From Acanthosepion esculentum (lineage: Eukaryota; Mollusca; Cephalopoda; Sepiida; Sepiidae): a stretch of 64,000 nt of DNA. Below are positions 35,460 through 46,624 of this stretch, one piece after another. The stretch covers positions 57,443,156 to 57,507,155 of the forward strand of contig OZ038517.1 in NCBI GenBank assembly GCA_964036315.1, written 5' to 3'. Position 1 is the first letter of the stretch; every line of letters begins with the position of its first letter. A model generated the notes under the pieces. That model did not search any database, had not been told where the DNA came from, and worked only from the letters and a program-made list of their open reading frames with translations. A program made the translations under genes and the position numbers.

Positions 35460-35680
35460 TAAAGAAATAGTATAAGGCAAACTGTGTGAATTGCCATAAG
35501 AAACTGACTACAGCTTTTTACATTCATTTTGCACTTATGCTCTTGGGAAAGGCATGAACACTATTGTTTCTTCTCTTAACCATAGAAACTAGACCATTTA
35601 AACCTTACATGACCTTTTTGTTATTAAGAGGAGGATGACTCTGAATTCAAAATCAGTCTTAAGAGGTCTAGGCTCAATCA

Positions 35681-35682
<2 letters not shown>
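35460..35682 (+). mobile_element. Probable diverged SINE-B copy
   Basis: It shares TACATTCATTTTGCACTTATG, then CTTGGGAAAGGCATGAAC and TTTCTTCTC with the SINE-B body, and is followed by (TA)n at 35683-35727. No intact A or B box is visible. Confidence 0.4.

Positions 35683-35727
<45 letters not shown>
35683..35727. repeat. (TA)n microsatellite
   Basis: About 22 TA units. Confidence 0.95.
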
Positions 35728-35729
<2 letters not shown>

Positions 35730-36083
35730 AATAAAGAGAAAGAACACAGATTGGCTTTTATTTTTTAAAAAAGGGCTCAGATATAAAGTAGAGTTTAATA
35801 TTATAATATTATTATTTAAGGTATTTTATCTTTGCAACACAGAAATTCCCCTGTTTTGGAACTAAATTTTTTTTGTTCCATTTTCAAGCTTTTTTTGATG
35901 TTCAACATTGTTTGAAAATGGAGCAAAAATATTTTAGTTCTAAAACATGTTGCAATGATAAAGTATTTTAAAATATTTTAAATAACATTATAATATACAT
36001 ATATACTTTGTTATAGGATATTACATTCGAACATATGTAAAATCACTACATAAATGCACTCAGTCATTCTCATTTCATTTGTG

Positions 36084-36089
<6 letters not shown>

Positions 36090-36132
<43 letters not shown>

Positions 36133-36145
36133 GTGTGTGTATGTG
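36090..36145. repeat. (TA)n / (GTAT)n / (GT)n microsatellite
   Basis: It lies at the left border of the foldback at 36159-36387. Confidence 0.9.
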
Positions 36146-36158
36146 TTTTTAAAATAGT

Positions 36159-36387
36159 TTTTAAGAAATTTGGAAACAGAAAATGTTTCATTGAAAATAA
36201 TTTTGATTATGTGTTTTGTCATTCAAGGCTTCATCAGATCCAAAAACAAAAGAAAGGATTCATTATTTAAGCAAACACACATACAGGCACATGCATTTCT
36301 TTCATTTTTGATGAAGCCCTGAATGATGTAACACATAATCAAATCTGTTTTTATGAACCGTTTTCCATTTATCAAATTTCTTAAAAT
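36159..36387. mobile_element. PLE-derived foldback: paired inverted terminal repeats without coding sequence
   Basis: Arms 36159-36240 and 36303-36387 are inverted copies, sharing TTTTAAGAAATTTG, TTTGATTATGTGTT, CATTCA(A/G)GGCTTCATCA. On its minus strand the left arm reads CTGATGAAGCCTTGAATGAC then AAAAC, and on its plus strand the right arm reads TTGATGAAGCCCTGAATGAT then GTAAC. Both resemble the hammerhead core found in PLE terminal repeats. The unit sits between microsatellites, like the PLEs in intron 3. Confidence 0.6.
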
Positions 36388-36960
36388 GCACACACAGACA
36401 CACATATTTCTCTTCATTTTCAGATGTACATGATAGCAGTACCTAAATATATGCATAAATATACAGGCACATATATAAATACACATGTATGTTTAAATAA
36501 ATCCCCATACATAAATGTCTTTTGTTAAAGTATATTGCCACATGTGATTTCTTTTCTTTCTTAAAAAAATCTAAGAATTGGTGAATTTAAAAGTAAATTG
36601 CAATTAAACAATTCTTTTTTTAAAACTCGTACATTTCTTTGAAGATTTTTTTTTTCAGACCTGCCTCCATTGTCTACCCTTCTCTTAAATTTACTGTATT
36701 TGCTGGCCTTTTATTTTTTTGTAAAAACTCTTGCTCAGCCTAACACATTCTCTTGTTGCACAGCTTTGGCCATTGGTGGTCAGTCTCCTATACACCATAC
36801 CAGCACATTGGTAGAAATTCTTTTTAAAAGTGTATCTTATAGGCAGGCAAATACAGTAAATATGAGCCTTGTATTTATCATCCTAGATTCATACACTCAC
36901 TCTCCCATATACCTCCACCCCCACCCAATCAGGATTCTGTGATTGTTTCTCACCCTCCAG

Positions 36961-37026
36961 GGTAAAGATAAAGAAGACCTGCCTACAGCCATGTCAGTGA
37001 CAAATATCCATTTTGGAGAGGACCAG
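36961..37026 (+). CDS. Git: GIT small exon, 22 codons, phase 0/0
   Basis: The acceptor CTCACCCTCCAG (AG at 36959-36960) and donor GTACTT bound a 66-nt exon. It is open in the GIT frame: GKDKEDLPTAMSVTNIHFGE then DQ. Its place, two exons before the FAT-like bundle, and the TNIHFGED stretch resemble the variable linker after the coiled coil in GIT2. Because both ends are phase 0 it may be skipped without shifting frame. The donor departs from consensus at +4, which would fit regulated use. Confidence 0.8.
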
Positions 37027-38146
37027 GTACTTTGATGATTTGTTTTGTGTTTGCAGTGTTTAATCTGTTGGCAAGTAACACACAGGACTTGACTGATCCC
37101 TCCCCATTGGGGGTGGGAGAAAATAACCTTTTGATGCACTGTTCAAAATCAATTAGCAGTTAACTGATTTACAGCATTTTGGACATAGAGCAGATAAAAT
37201 TGATTTGTTTATCACTCAGCTAGTTAGGCAATAAGTGGCATGGTTACTTTGCTTCCAGCTTTTCACTGATTGTTTTTTATCATACTAATTTTTAACATGA
37301 CTTAAGATTGGAGATAAAAGAAAATAGATTATCAATAATTTTGGATTAGTTTATTAGATTATATTTCGTCTTATTTTTTTTGTTTTTATTGTAATATTTG
37401 GTTTGTTGTTACACTTTGTGATGAAAGCAACAAAAACACATGAAAGAAAAACTGGTTAAAAATGAACAATGATAAAATAATTCCCTTAAGAAATTTAGGC
37501 AGCTCAAGAAAGTAGAATAATTTGTAGCTGGTTGTGTTATAGGAGCTATTTTTTTTTTATTTTTTTTTGGATGGCTTTTGATTTGCAATAAAAATCTGGT
37601 ATGTGTTCTTGTCATTTAAGCGAAAATAAATGTGAGATAAAAATTCTGATTTTAAGATAACTTATTTTTCTGATGAATTTATTAAAAACCTGTTCTACAA
37701 TTTCTATCTTGAATGAGATAATCAACTTTACAGCTTTAACATTGTTCTTGATACAGTTAAACTTGAAAAATAATTTCATTGTTTTAATGAAATTATTTTT
37801 CCCATTTATGAGTAACAGGATCTTTATTGCTTCAATAAATTAAAAGGTTTATTTTTTGTTTTTTTTTTGTTTTAAATAACCCATTTCTGACAAGAAGCAG
37901 TTTTACATAAGACTTTGGAAGCACAAGAATAATTTAAATGCTTGCATAAATCTTGGAGTGATTTTCTGTGATCAACATTTTCATTCCTGTTAGCACTTTG
38001 TTATTTAAGTGTTATAATGGGAATTCTGTTGGCAGCTTATATTGTTTGACCTGGAGGTAATTAAACAGTATTCAAATAAAAAAATCCCTTTGAAAAAAAT
38101 CCCAAACTTACAGGAATCAAAACCAAACATATGAAGCAGATACAAC
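37027..38146 (+). other. Intron 6, proximal part; nothing recognised
   Basis: AT-rich. A perfect 15-bp-arm hairpin lies at 37766-37800 (loop GTTTT). Confidence 0.6.
37766..37800. repeat. Perfect hairpin, 15-bp arms
   Basis: AAAAATAATTTCATT, loop GTTTT, then the exact complement. Confidence 0.8.
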
Positions 38147-38155
38147 ATAGATTAT

Positions 38156-38698
38156 TTTTATTACCGTAAATTTTATTTTTAGTGGATACTTATATTTGAG
38201 TAGACGCTCTGTTTATTTTAAACAGTATTTAATCTTGTCTACCAGCTTGAACATTCTAGAAATTCACTAAATCCATTGAAAATAATGTTTAAAGTAATAA
38301 AAATCTGTTGAATTAATAAATAAAAATCCATTAATTCTTTAGAAATTGCTTTGTTTATGTTTTGGATATGAAACTGAGCATTTATGAATTTTCAAAGAAA
38401 TCTGAATGAGTAAAGTGTACTTTAAAGCCAAATAGCACCTTTCTTGATTAGCCAAGTGGTTAAATCAAATTGACAGTTTCTCCTGCAAAGGAGGAGGCAG
38501 GTTCAAATCCTGTCAGAGAGTGCATTTTCTTTAATAAGATTTCTTCAGTGTTCAGTCTGGTAAACAAAATAAAATACTGTTTAAAATAGACATAGCGTCT
38601 ACTTAAATATGGGTATCCATTAAAATAATGTTTAAAGTAATAAAATATGTAATAATATGTTGGATTAATAAATAAAAATCCATTAATTCTTTAGAAAT
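38156..38698. mobile_element. SINE-C composite 1: inverted tails around a tRNA-like head
   Basis: A minus-strand tail (about 38175-38270: GTAGACGCTCTG, TTTAAACAGTATT, TCTACCAGCTTGAAC) faces a plus-strand tail (38530-38620) that is its inverted copy. Between them is a tRNA-like head at 38437-38520. It has A box TAGCCAAGTGG and B box GGTTCAAATCC, and its T arm and most of an acceptor stem can pair. Direct repeats ATTAATAAATAAAAATCCATT-like occur at about 38310 and 38665. Short AT-rich matches (ATAGATTAT at 38147-38155 and 38699-38707) could be the target duplication. Confidence 0.65.
38437..38520 (+). ncRNA. tRNA-like SINE head (not a functional tRNA gene)
   Basis: Intact A and B boxes are present, and the T stem GGCAG/CTGTC can pair. 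The acceptor stem is imperfect and no standard anticodon arm forms cleanly. The head continues directly into the SINE-C tail. It is the likely pol III promoter of the element. Confidence 0.5.
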
Positions 38699-38707
38699 AT
38701 AGATTAT

Positions 38708-41500
38708 ATGATAAGCTGGATGTATTTATGATAGTTCAATTTAATGGTGAAACTGGCAGGAGTTACATAACTATTGTTGTTTTAAATAATTTGACTTATT
38801 TAATCATAGATATAGATAGGATACCAATCTAAAGTTGAAAAAAATAAATTATTTTAGCACACATTTCATTTTTGCTGAAATGTGTCAAGTTTACATAACA
38901 GTTAATTAGATATAAATTATTATTTTCTAATTTGTCTTAATCATGAGAATTACTTTAAAAAAACATTTGACAGCATTAATAGATATCTATTAAAATACTG
39001 CATAGATGAATTTTAAGAATACCAGATGGCTATAGCTATTTCTTTCCATAAGTAAAAATGGAATTTGTCTCTGATTATCCAGAAAATAAGATTGTTGTAC
39101 AGTTTCAAAAACAAATTTAATTCTACTTGTATATATTTATATTAATTTGAACATTAATCTTTCTACCCTTTTATTATATCAATTTTCTTTTAACTTAAAA
39201 ATGAAAATGTCTTTAAAAATCTTCTATAATAGTATTAGAATAATAAGATATTTTTCATATAAATTGGCATGAGTATGAGACAGTGCATCAATTTCCTTTG
39301 ACTTATGATATTGGGGAAGGTACTGATGGAATGTCAAATTGCTTTAGACTTTAAAACCCAATAAACTGAATGCTGGTTTTAGATCTTAGTAGAATGTCAA
39401 TTTGCCAGTTTCAGTCTAAACTCCTGAACCTTGTATTATGAAACATCATTTTCTTTTCCCATAGTGTTTTAAATTTTGATAATATACATTGTTAGGTTTT
39501 TGATAGATTTGTAGTAGTATGTAAAATTTGATAGAATGTTTACTTGCCATAGTGTGTATTGGCATGATATTTTCCCCTCCCCACCCCCAGTGTTTTATCA
39601 GTTAAGGGAATGTTTTCTTGTGATACATTATAAGAGTTTGATGCAATGTTTGAAATTTGATGGAATGTCCATTTGCCTTCGTGTTCTAAATTTAATGGAA
39701 TGTGGCTGATTCAATGCTTGTTTGTAGCTTAGTCAAATTTTATTACTTTATTTTTTTTTGTCTTTAGGTACTAATTTTGTCACCATTTATATATCAATAT
39801 TATTTCACTTTTTACATTTTTCCAACCAAAGTATTTTTATTCTATTTAGCAGCAAGATATAATTTTGGCGCAACAACTTTTCAATTTGCAAATTATTTTC
39901 TAGTTTTTGCTGTGCTGTTGAAAGGCTATTATTTCTGTTTGTTTTTATTGCAAATGATAAAAATAAAGAATTTGGTATTTGAAATTATTTACAATGGAGA
40001 CTAAAACTCATTAATGATCCCTGTTAAAAGAATCCTTGGATTAATCTATTTCAAAATGCATGTAAGTGTCAAATCTGATGACTATCACTGATGATGACAT
40101 GTATTTGTGAAACTAAATAGAAACTTAACCTATTACTTGCTAGCTGTAACAGATTCCAGCAAAATGTATTTTTTCTCTTGTCTGATATTCTTAAATGAAT
40201 TACATTAATTACCTGAATGCTTTTCTCTATCCACAATCTATAAAAGAATTGTTTTTCCAAGTGAAATCTGTGTTATTTTTTATCTTATGTATTCATTGAT
40301 AACATTGAAGAGGTTTAATCCTTTTCAGACTGAATTTAGTTTGAAATTTACCAGTTTTAAGGTAACACAAATTTAAATTTAATTTGTGAAATGATCTGCA
40401 CAAGGTAATTTATCTATTTAACATACATTCTTATAGGTTTATGTTCAGGTATTTTTACTCATGAAGTAAGGTTTGGGTTGTTTTCATGGAAACTGAATGC
40501 AATAAAATTGCTAAATATGTTGTAAGTATAACAGTGTAAATTGCCATCAACAGTACATGTACCTACTTGGCTCCCTGCTTGTGTTGTCAAATTTCAAGCC
40601 ACCACTGAAAATAAATTCATCTAATTCCTCTTCTTCAAACTTATTAGAGTTTAGAATAACCAGCAAAGCCTCTTGGGTATTCATAAATCCATGCCTGATT
40701 TTCATGTTATTGAAACTTGTTTGTCTGTCAATGAAAAATGACAAAATAAATTGTTATTTTTAAGCCTATTATTACCACATGGAAGTTGCCATGTTACTTG
40801 GACTGATTAAATAGTGTCTACCCATCTATGATCATTTGTTATTATCAGATTCAACAGTAAACAAATGCAAAAGTTTGACTGGTTTGATTTATTCAGTCCT
40901 GGAAAGAGTTAATGTAACTGGAAATAATGAGTCTCTTTTGAAATATGTTTAATACTGGAAAATTATAATTTTTATGTTTTAGGGCTTATATAGTTTTATA
41001 TTTGAAATATTAGAAACATTTTTTATTGGATATTTTTCCTTATTCAAATTTTTATCATAGTTTTTTTCTCAATGTAATAGAAACACACCCTCCAACACAC
41101 AACTAAAATTTACTGAAAAATCAATAACTCCGAATCTAGATCATGTGTTTCTGTGCTGTAGAAAGTTTCTTCATTACTGATGTAGAAAGTACATCATATC
41201 ATTTGTACTACCAAATTATAATTTTCTGATCAATTAAAACTGCTTTTTATTTTGCAAATGAAGTTTGATTATCAAGACTTGTTTTGCTTAAATTTATTGA
41301 TTAACCTTTACAACAAATACAGTCTGTCTCTCTAGTCAGTATATGTAAATTATCTCTTATGCAGCAATGTATCAAATAAGAACTATACAAGAGTAGGAAC
41401 AAGCAGCCAGAGAGAATGCATAGGAGAATTTTGATGTATTTTATTGCAGGTCCAAATACAATATGATACACCAACCCTACTAACAACAAGGTTTATTGGG
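38708..41500 (+). other. Intron 6; nothing coding recognised
   Basis: AT-rich. Between 39310 and 39710 a motif like TTGAT(G/A)GAATGT, then ATTTGCC, recurs about five times at irregular spacing, which may be a decayed tandem array. Confidence 0.5.
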
Positions 41501-41551
41501 GAGGATGGAGCACTTTCAGTTCATTGAGATGTTTTTTTATCCACAAGGAGA

Positions 41552-43460
41552 GTGAAAACAGTGAATATCTTATCTCTCCTGTCATCTGTATCCAATGGTT
41601 TATCCAATATTTTCAAATGGAGAAGAGGATTGGCACATAAACATGGAACATGTTCATTGTCCAAAAATGTCAGACAAAAGTATGCAATAAAGTTACCATG
41701 CAAAATCAACTGTATGCAGCAGTTAAAGTTTCAGTACTGCAAGATGCCTCAGCACTATGTATTTAATCAGAAGGACACAAAATGGACTCTGAGGATGCAG
41801 ACCAACAACAACATAAGAACCAGAATGTATTCAGTAAGCCCCAGACAAATAAGTTTCATTTCAATGTTCCTGGAATCACTTTTTTTGAGAACTTGTGGAC
41901 AGGGTAGGGAGTAGAGCTGTCAACATTTTAAAAGACGATGCTTAACTGCATAATGCTCTCTCAGAGGTTACAACATTTCGAATGTTACAGCAACTATTAA
42001 ACCTATTTACCATGATGTTTCTATTCAGTCATCCTGAGAGTGCACTGAAACTTTGGAATGAACACAGATGCAGCATAAGCGAAGATCTTATAGATAATGA
42101 TGGAAATGCTGCCAAAATTTAGCACTCCATACAATTTCCAAAGAGAATGGAACCACTTGCAGAGCACTTGGTTTACCAGAACCAACAATTGACCCTCTAA
42201 GAAGTGAAAACATTATCCAAAACCATCCATCAAACCTTGAATCACTAAACAGTGAACAAATGTGAGTGGCAAAGTGGAAGGCTGTGGCTGCAACAGAGAG
42301 GGGTGAGCATGACAGGTGGAAGTACTTTTATTTGGATTGCACCTGGTGGAAAAGGGAAAGCCTGTTTATTCAATATATTACATACTCATTTAACTACAAG
42401 CAAGATTATGACATCAACAGCTGCCTGAATTGGTATAGGTGCAACACTATTAACTAGAGGAAAAACTTTTCACTTTCTCTTCAACTTCCTTGTTGCTTTA
42501 ACAGAAACAAGTATTTTCAGTGTTGCACTTAACTCTGAGAAAGCAAACTACCTAAAAGCTGTGAAGGTATTCATTATTGATGAAGCATCAAGGATACCAT
42601 ACTTTACTCTTTATGTAATAGATAAGTGCTGATATTCCTGCAGCATCCATTTATAATGGCTCACTTATTGCAGAACTTGAGAAACTTCTAGGAGAATCCC
42701 ACACATACATAGGTACAGATTTCATGTCTTGTGGTAACGATGAAGAAGCCCAGAACTATCTCATGGAGTTTATAAAGTCACTTCTGGCATGCCTCTCCAT
42801 TGGCTTAACTTGAAAATAGGTGCCACCTTGATGCCACTGCGCAATCTCTCAATGTGCATACGCATGAAGGTACCATATATACTCACGTATTATGCAACTT
42901 GTGAAGACCTAATTTTGAAGCTAATTTTAAGGGGGTCTCATCATACTTGAGATAAAGTTAGCATATGTACTGTTGACCCTGGATATGCAGTTGACCAAAC
43001 TATCCACTTAATGTAGTACAGCTGTATTTAAATAAAAATCGCATGTTAGACAATTATATATGGTACTCCAAATTCATGTAAATAGTATAGAGGCATCCTG
43101 GATTAGTGGTAGTTGCAGAGGCTCTACGCCGCATCCTTATAATCAAATTGAACCTCCTTGATTCCAAAGTTCTTTTCATATTAAACAGGTTCCAATTTCC
43201 TGTACAAGATTCTTATACAATGACATAAAGCAGAAGAGCAAATTTTTGATAAAGTGGGGATTTACCTGCAGCAGTCAGTTTTCATTCATGGTCAGTTGGA
43301 TATAACATTTTCAAAAGCACAAGCGCCTCAGAATGTTACGGTCAGAATGTTACTACTAAATAGAAACAACATCCAAGCTAAAAAACATGTTAGAAATATT
43401 ATGATAGCAATTACTTGGCTCTGTAGCTGCACTAGGGGAACAGTCGAGCTTACTTAAATA
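41552..43460 (+). pseudogene. Helitron helicase relic
   Basis: Plus-strand fragments in several frames follow the order of a Helitron helicase. NNIRTRMYSVSPRQ (about 41800) is followed by a LWNEHRCSISEDL-like region near 42050. Near 42330-42440 a P-loop region of the PGGTGKT type survives in part (CTGGTGGAAAAGGGAAAGCC), then SYKQDYDINS. After these come ETSIFSVALNSEKANYLKAV, KVFIIDEAS (Walker B-like, about 42570) and MPLHWLNLKIGATLMPLRNL. The end, VGIYLQQSVFIHGQLDITFS (43249-43310), is the family's C-terminal signature. The stretch of about 42880-43130 does not fit and may be a later insertion. No Rep domain or Helitron ends were found. Confidence 0.75.
42875..43130. repeat. Possible short insertion inside the Helitron relic
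   Basis: Helitron-like reading stops near 42875 and resumes near 43150. The intervening sequence begins CCATATATACTCACGTATTA and has no coding similarity. Its end points are not defined. Confidence 0.3.
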
Positions 43461-44934
43461 TGTGTATGCAGAGTATTCCATAGACCTGGGTACAGGACTC
43501 TGGTTTATCTCTGTACCCAACTAGCAGTGCACGATTGGTGCGTTAACTTCTGCCATTGTTTCTCTTCAAATATTTATGAACCGATTAAAAATTCCATTCT
43601 TTTGCTTGTGTTCTCATTTAATCTTTGCATGTGTACATATGTGTGTGTGTGTGTGTGCAAATATATTGATAAAATAGGAAAGAACTGTTAGATTGATTCT
43701 TTAGTATTTTTGTTTTTATTTTTAAACAACAATGCTCCTTACACAAGTAGAGCCTATATTATAATTATTTACCATGTTTCAAAAACAAGCTAAATACTTC
43801 CAATTCAATTATAGAAATTAAATTAAAGTACCTAGTTCTGTTTCATTTTCAAGTGCTTGAAAATGAAACAGAACTAGGTACTTTATGGAATCATATTTAA
43901 AAAAAAAATAATTATGGGACAACATTAGAATATATTTATTTGTGAGCAACTTGATCGCATTTCATGTTTCTATCATCATTTATAAATCAATATAAAATTT
44001 TACATTTGTTTGACCTCACACATTTTCTAAAAATCATTGTAAATTGTTAAAATCTTTATAAGAACATCAATAATGCAACAATGTTTGGAATAAAACTATG
44101 GCTGTCTTTCTCTAATGCACACATGACATACATCTCCAAATGACCCATGCCTCATTTGAGCAAAATTGAGACAAGTAATTCTAATATGACCCTTCTTGTG
44201 AGGAGAATCTATATAATTAATATTTATTTGATTTCATTTTATGGAAAATGATTTCAGATTATTAACAAAGTTGTGCATCATATAACAATTCAGTATTTTT
44301 GAGAGACATGGGAATGGTTGAAAAGTACAAAATGCAGCATTAAAACAGTTATTAGTAAACCTGTGTAATTTACATGGGTCCTTCCCATATTTATTATTGG
44401 TAATGTATTTTATTTTAAAATTTTGAGAATATGAAGATTTTTCAAGGTTAAAACAAACAAAAATTGGCTCTTCTAAATATAGGAACAAAATATTAAATGT
44501 GTAAAAGTTTCCAGTGAAAATATAGTTTTTTTTAAATAAGTGTGCTGAGAGCTTTTGCACACAACTCGTATATGAGAAATCTTAATATTAGAGATTTGAG
44601 AGAAATCTGGGATTGAATAGAGAGCTCAATTTTAACTACATGACTGCTTCTTAAGTCATTCTTTCATACCTTAGGTATTATTAAATTTTGAGATTTTAGA
44701 ATATTTCAACCTTGAAATGATTTTTGAAAAATTTAAAGGAGACATATTTGTAACATACAACATGATAAAAAGCCATTTTGAATTGATACTATTTTTGGTC
44801 TTAAGATGTTAATGTAAATGTACTTAAAGAAAAAAAGAGGTGGGTGTGGGGATATTCAACATTAAAGCTTAAACTTTTTATCTTTACAATTTTTCCTGAT
44901 TACATAAGCTCATTGAGTATTCTTAAATTGCATT
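43461..44934 (+). other. Intron 6; nothing recognised apart from one long palindrome
   Basis: A (TG)n tract is present at 43640-43658, and the perfect palindrome lies at 43824-43885. Confidence 0.6.
43824..43885. repeat. Perfect palindrome, 30-bp arms, 2-nt centre
   Basis: Arm 43824-43853 (starts TAAAGTACCTAGTTCTG), centre TG, arm 43856-43885, with no mismatch. Confidence 0.95.
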
Positions 44935-44946
44935 TCCTCCAACAAT
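44935..44946. repeat. Target-site duplication, left copy (SINE-A composite 3)
   Basis: TCCTCCAACAAT, identical to 45586-45597. Confidence 0.85.
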
Positions 44947-45585
44947 ATCTGTCTATATTTCTGAGGCATTGTGTACATTATTCTGACTATTGTCCTCATC
45001 TTTGTCACCATATTTATTACAACATTTCGGCCGTTGTACGCTCCGGCCTTCTTCAGGTGGTTGGAATGTCGAACTGAACCCTTTATTTTGCTCACTGGGG
45101 TAGACTGTTCTAGTTCCATGTTTAATGGATGTCAGTTATCTCCTGTTAATTTCTCCACTGCCTTAACCGGGTATTGATCTCACATTCTTTGGGTCCTGTC
45201 ACTGGATCTAACCAACGCCTTTATCCACTGTGCCATGTGTCCTTGAGGACATCTGTGTATGAATTTCTGGGTATTATAAACCTAATGTCTTCAGCAGCCA
45301 TTTTTACCAGTGCTCATATTGCAATCTTTGCTGTTATCATTACATGTTTTTACCAGAGCTCATATTGCAACTTTGTTGTTATTATTGCTTTTCTCTGGCA
45401 CTCCTTATTACTGGTTCCCATACTGTATTCATTTCTATGCTTGGTTGGCTCAGGAGATTTTTGTGGCCTAGCATATGTGTTGATTCCTTAAGTTTACGAA
45501 GAAGGCTGGAGTGTACAACGGCTGAAACGTTGTAATAAATATGGCGACAAAGATGAAGACAATAGTCCGAATAATGTAAATAATG
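44947..45585. mobile_element. SINE-A composite 3 (reverse orientation of composite 2)
   Basis: Bases 44947-45240 are a minus-strand SINE-A (tail, body and tRNA-like head). Next comes the same unique middle as at 10255-10490, in reverse. It is recognisable by GCTCATATTGCAA twice, CTCTGGCACTCCTTATTACT, GGCTCAGGAGATTTTTGTGG. A plus-strand tail (about 45500-45585) contains GAAGAAGGCTGGAGTGTACA. A perfect 12-bp duplication brackets the whole 639-bp unit. The shared layout with composite 2, 35 kb away in opposite orientation, shows that head, middle and both tails travel together. Confidence 0.88.
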
Positions 45586-45597
45586 TCCTCCAACAAT
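45586..45597. repeat. Target-site duplication, right copy (SINE-A composite 3)
   Basis: TCCTCCAACAAT, identical to 44935-44946. Confidence 0.85.
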
Positions 45598-45904
45598 GTT
45601 TGTGATTCTATTTCATAGCTGTACATATGTTTAAGATAATATTGCATCAATTTGAGAATTATACAAATGTTTTCTTTTTTTGTCTGAACATTCTTTTACT
45701 TCTTTTATTGACATAATCCTGGCATTTATAGCCTGACAAGGGTGAAAAAAGTGATGTAGCCAATGAGTGGCTATAATTATTTTTAGCTCAATCTTAGATG
45801 GCTGTGTTTTCTTTAAAGCATTCAGCATTTTATTTTATTTTTATATATTTATATTATATTATATATGTAATACTTGTAAAAAATATATATATCTGTAAAA
45901 AGGA

Positions 45905-46512
45905 CTATGAATAAAGACAAAAGGAAAATTTATTCAACGTGTTTTGTCTCTGAACTTTATCAAGGCAAATGTAAAAATGTTACTTTGCAACAAGTATTTA
46001 TAAATAGAAATAGATATACCACACTTATTAAAAGAGAAAGTAACTTGTTTTGACTGAAAGACTTTTGAGAGTGCTGCTATCGAATAAATCTGTACCCCAG
46101 ACTTTTTCAGATATCTCCTTTCCTAAATGAAATACTCTTTTCTCAAGCCAGTAGACATGACTAAAAAAAAATAAAAGAAAATGGTTAAATTCAAAACCTA
46201 TTATTTAAAATATATAATACATAAATTAATCTCAAAGTAAAATGATATAAATAATAATTACATTATGAAAAATAATTCAACATTTACTCACTTTCATTTA
46301 TTAGACATTAAATTACATCACTTAGCATCCTCCATAGTTTACCTTGACTGAGGTTACCCTGATGTATATTTACGTATGTTCTTAAATTAAAAAATTCTGA
46401 AAAACTAATGACATCTTTACTTTAATTTATAAATATTTTTTGTAAGATAAAATCCATTGAAGAATGAAACATGTCAGTAAAAATAAGTTTTCCTTTTGTC
46501 TTTATTCATAAA
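45905..46512. repeat. Foldback pair about 600 bp apart (possible PLE-like element)
   Basis: ATGAATAAAGACAAAAGGAA at about 45908 is inverted at about 46489-46510 with one or two mismatches over about 24 bp. Inside the left arm the minus strand reads CTTGATAAAGTTCAGAGACA then AAAC, a degraded version of the hammerhead-like core in the PLE arms. No coding remnant was found. Confidence 0.35.
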
Positions 46513-46624
46513 ACTCAGTATATACCTTATATATTTGAAGGGATATTTACAATATTGCTTCTTTAGTTTTTATGCTAATATAAAAATTAAATTATGTATT
46601 AAGAAAAAGTAAAATTACATTAGA

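Larger units (their letters stand above)
34171..36140 (+). other. Intron 5, proximal part
   Basis: A pyrimidine-rich stretch at 34210-34540 follows the donor. A possible SINE-B fragment with a TA tail lies at about 35460-35682, and (TA)n/(CA)n occurs at 35028-35057. The rest is featureless AT-rich DNA. Confidence 0.55.

Noticed and set aside
38437..38520. Functional tRNA gene
   Set aside because: The A and B boxes are good, but the acceptor stem is imperfect and it runs straight into a SINE tail repeated elsewhere.
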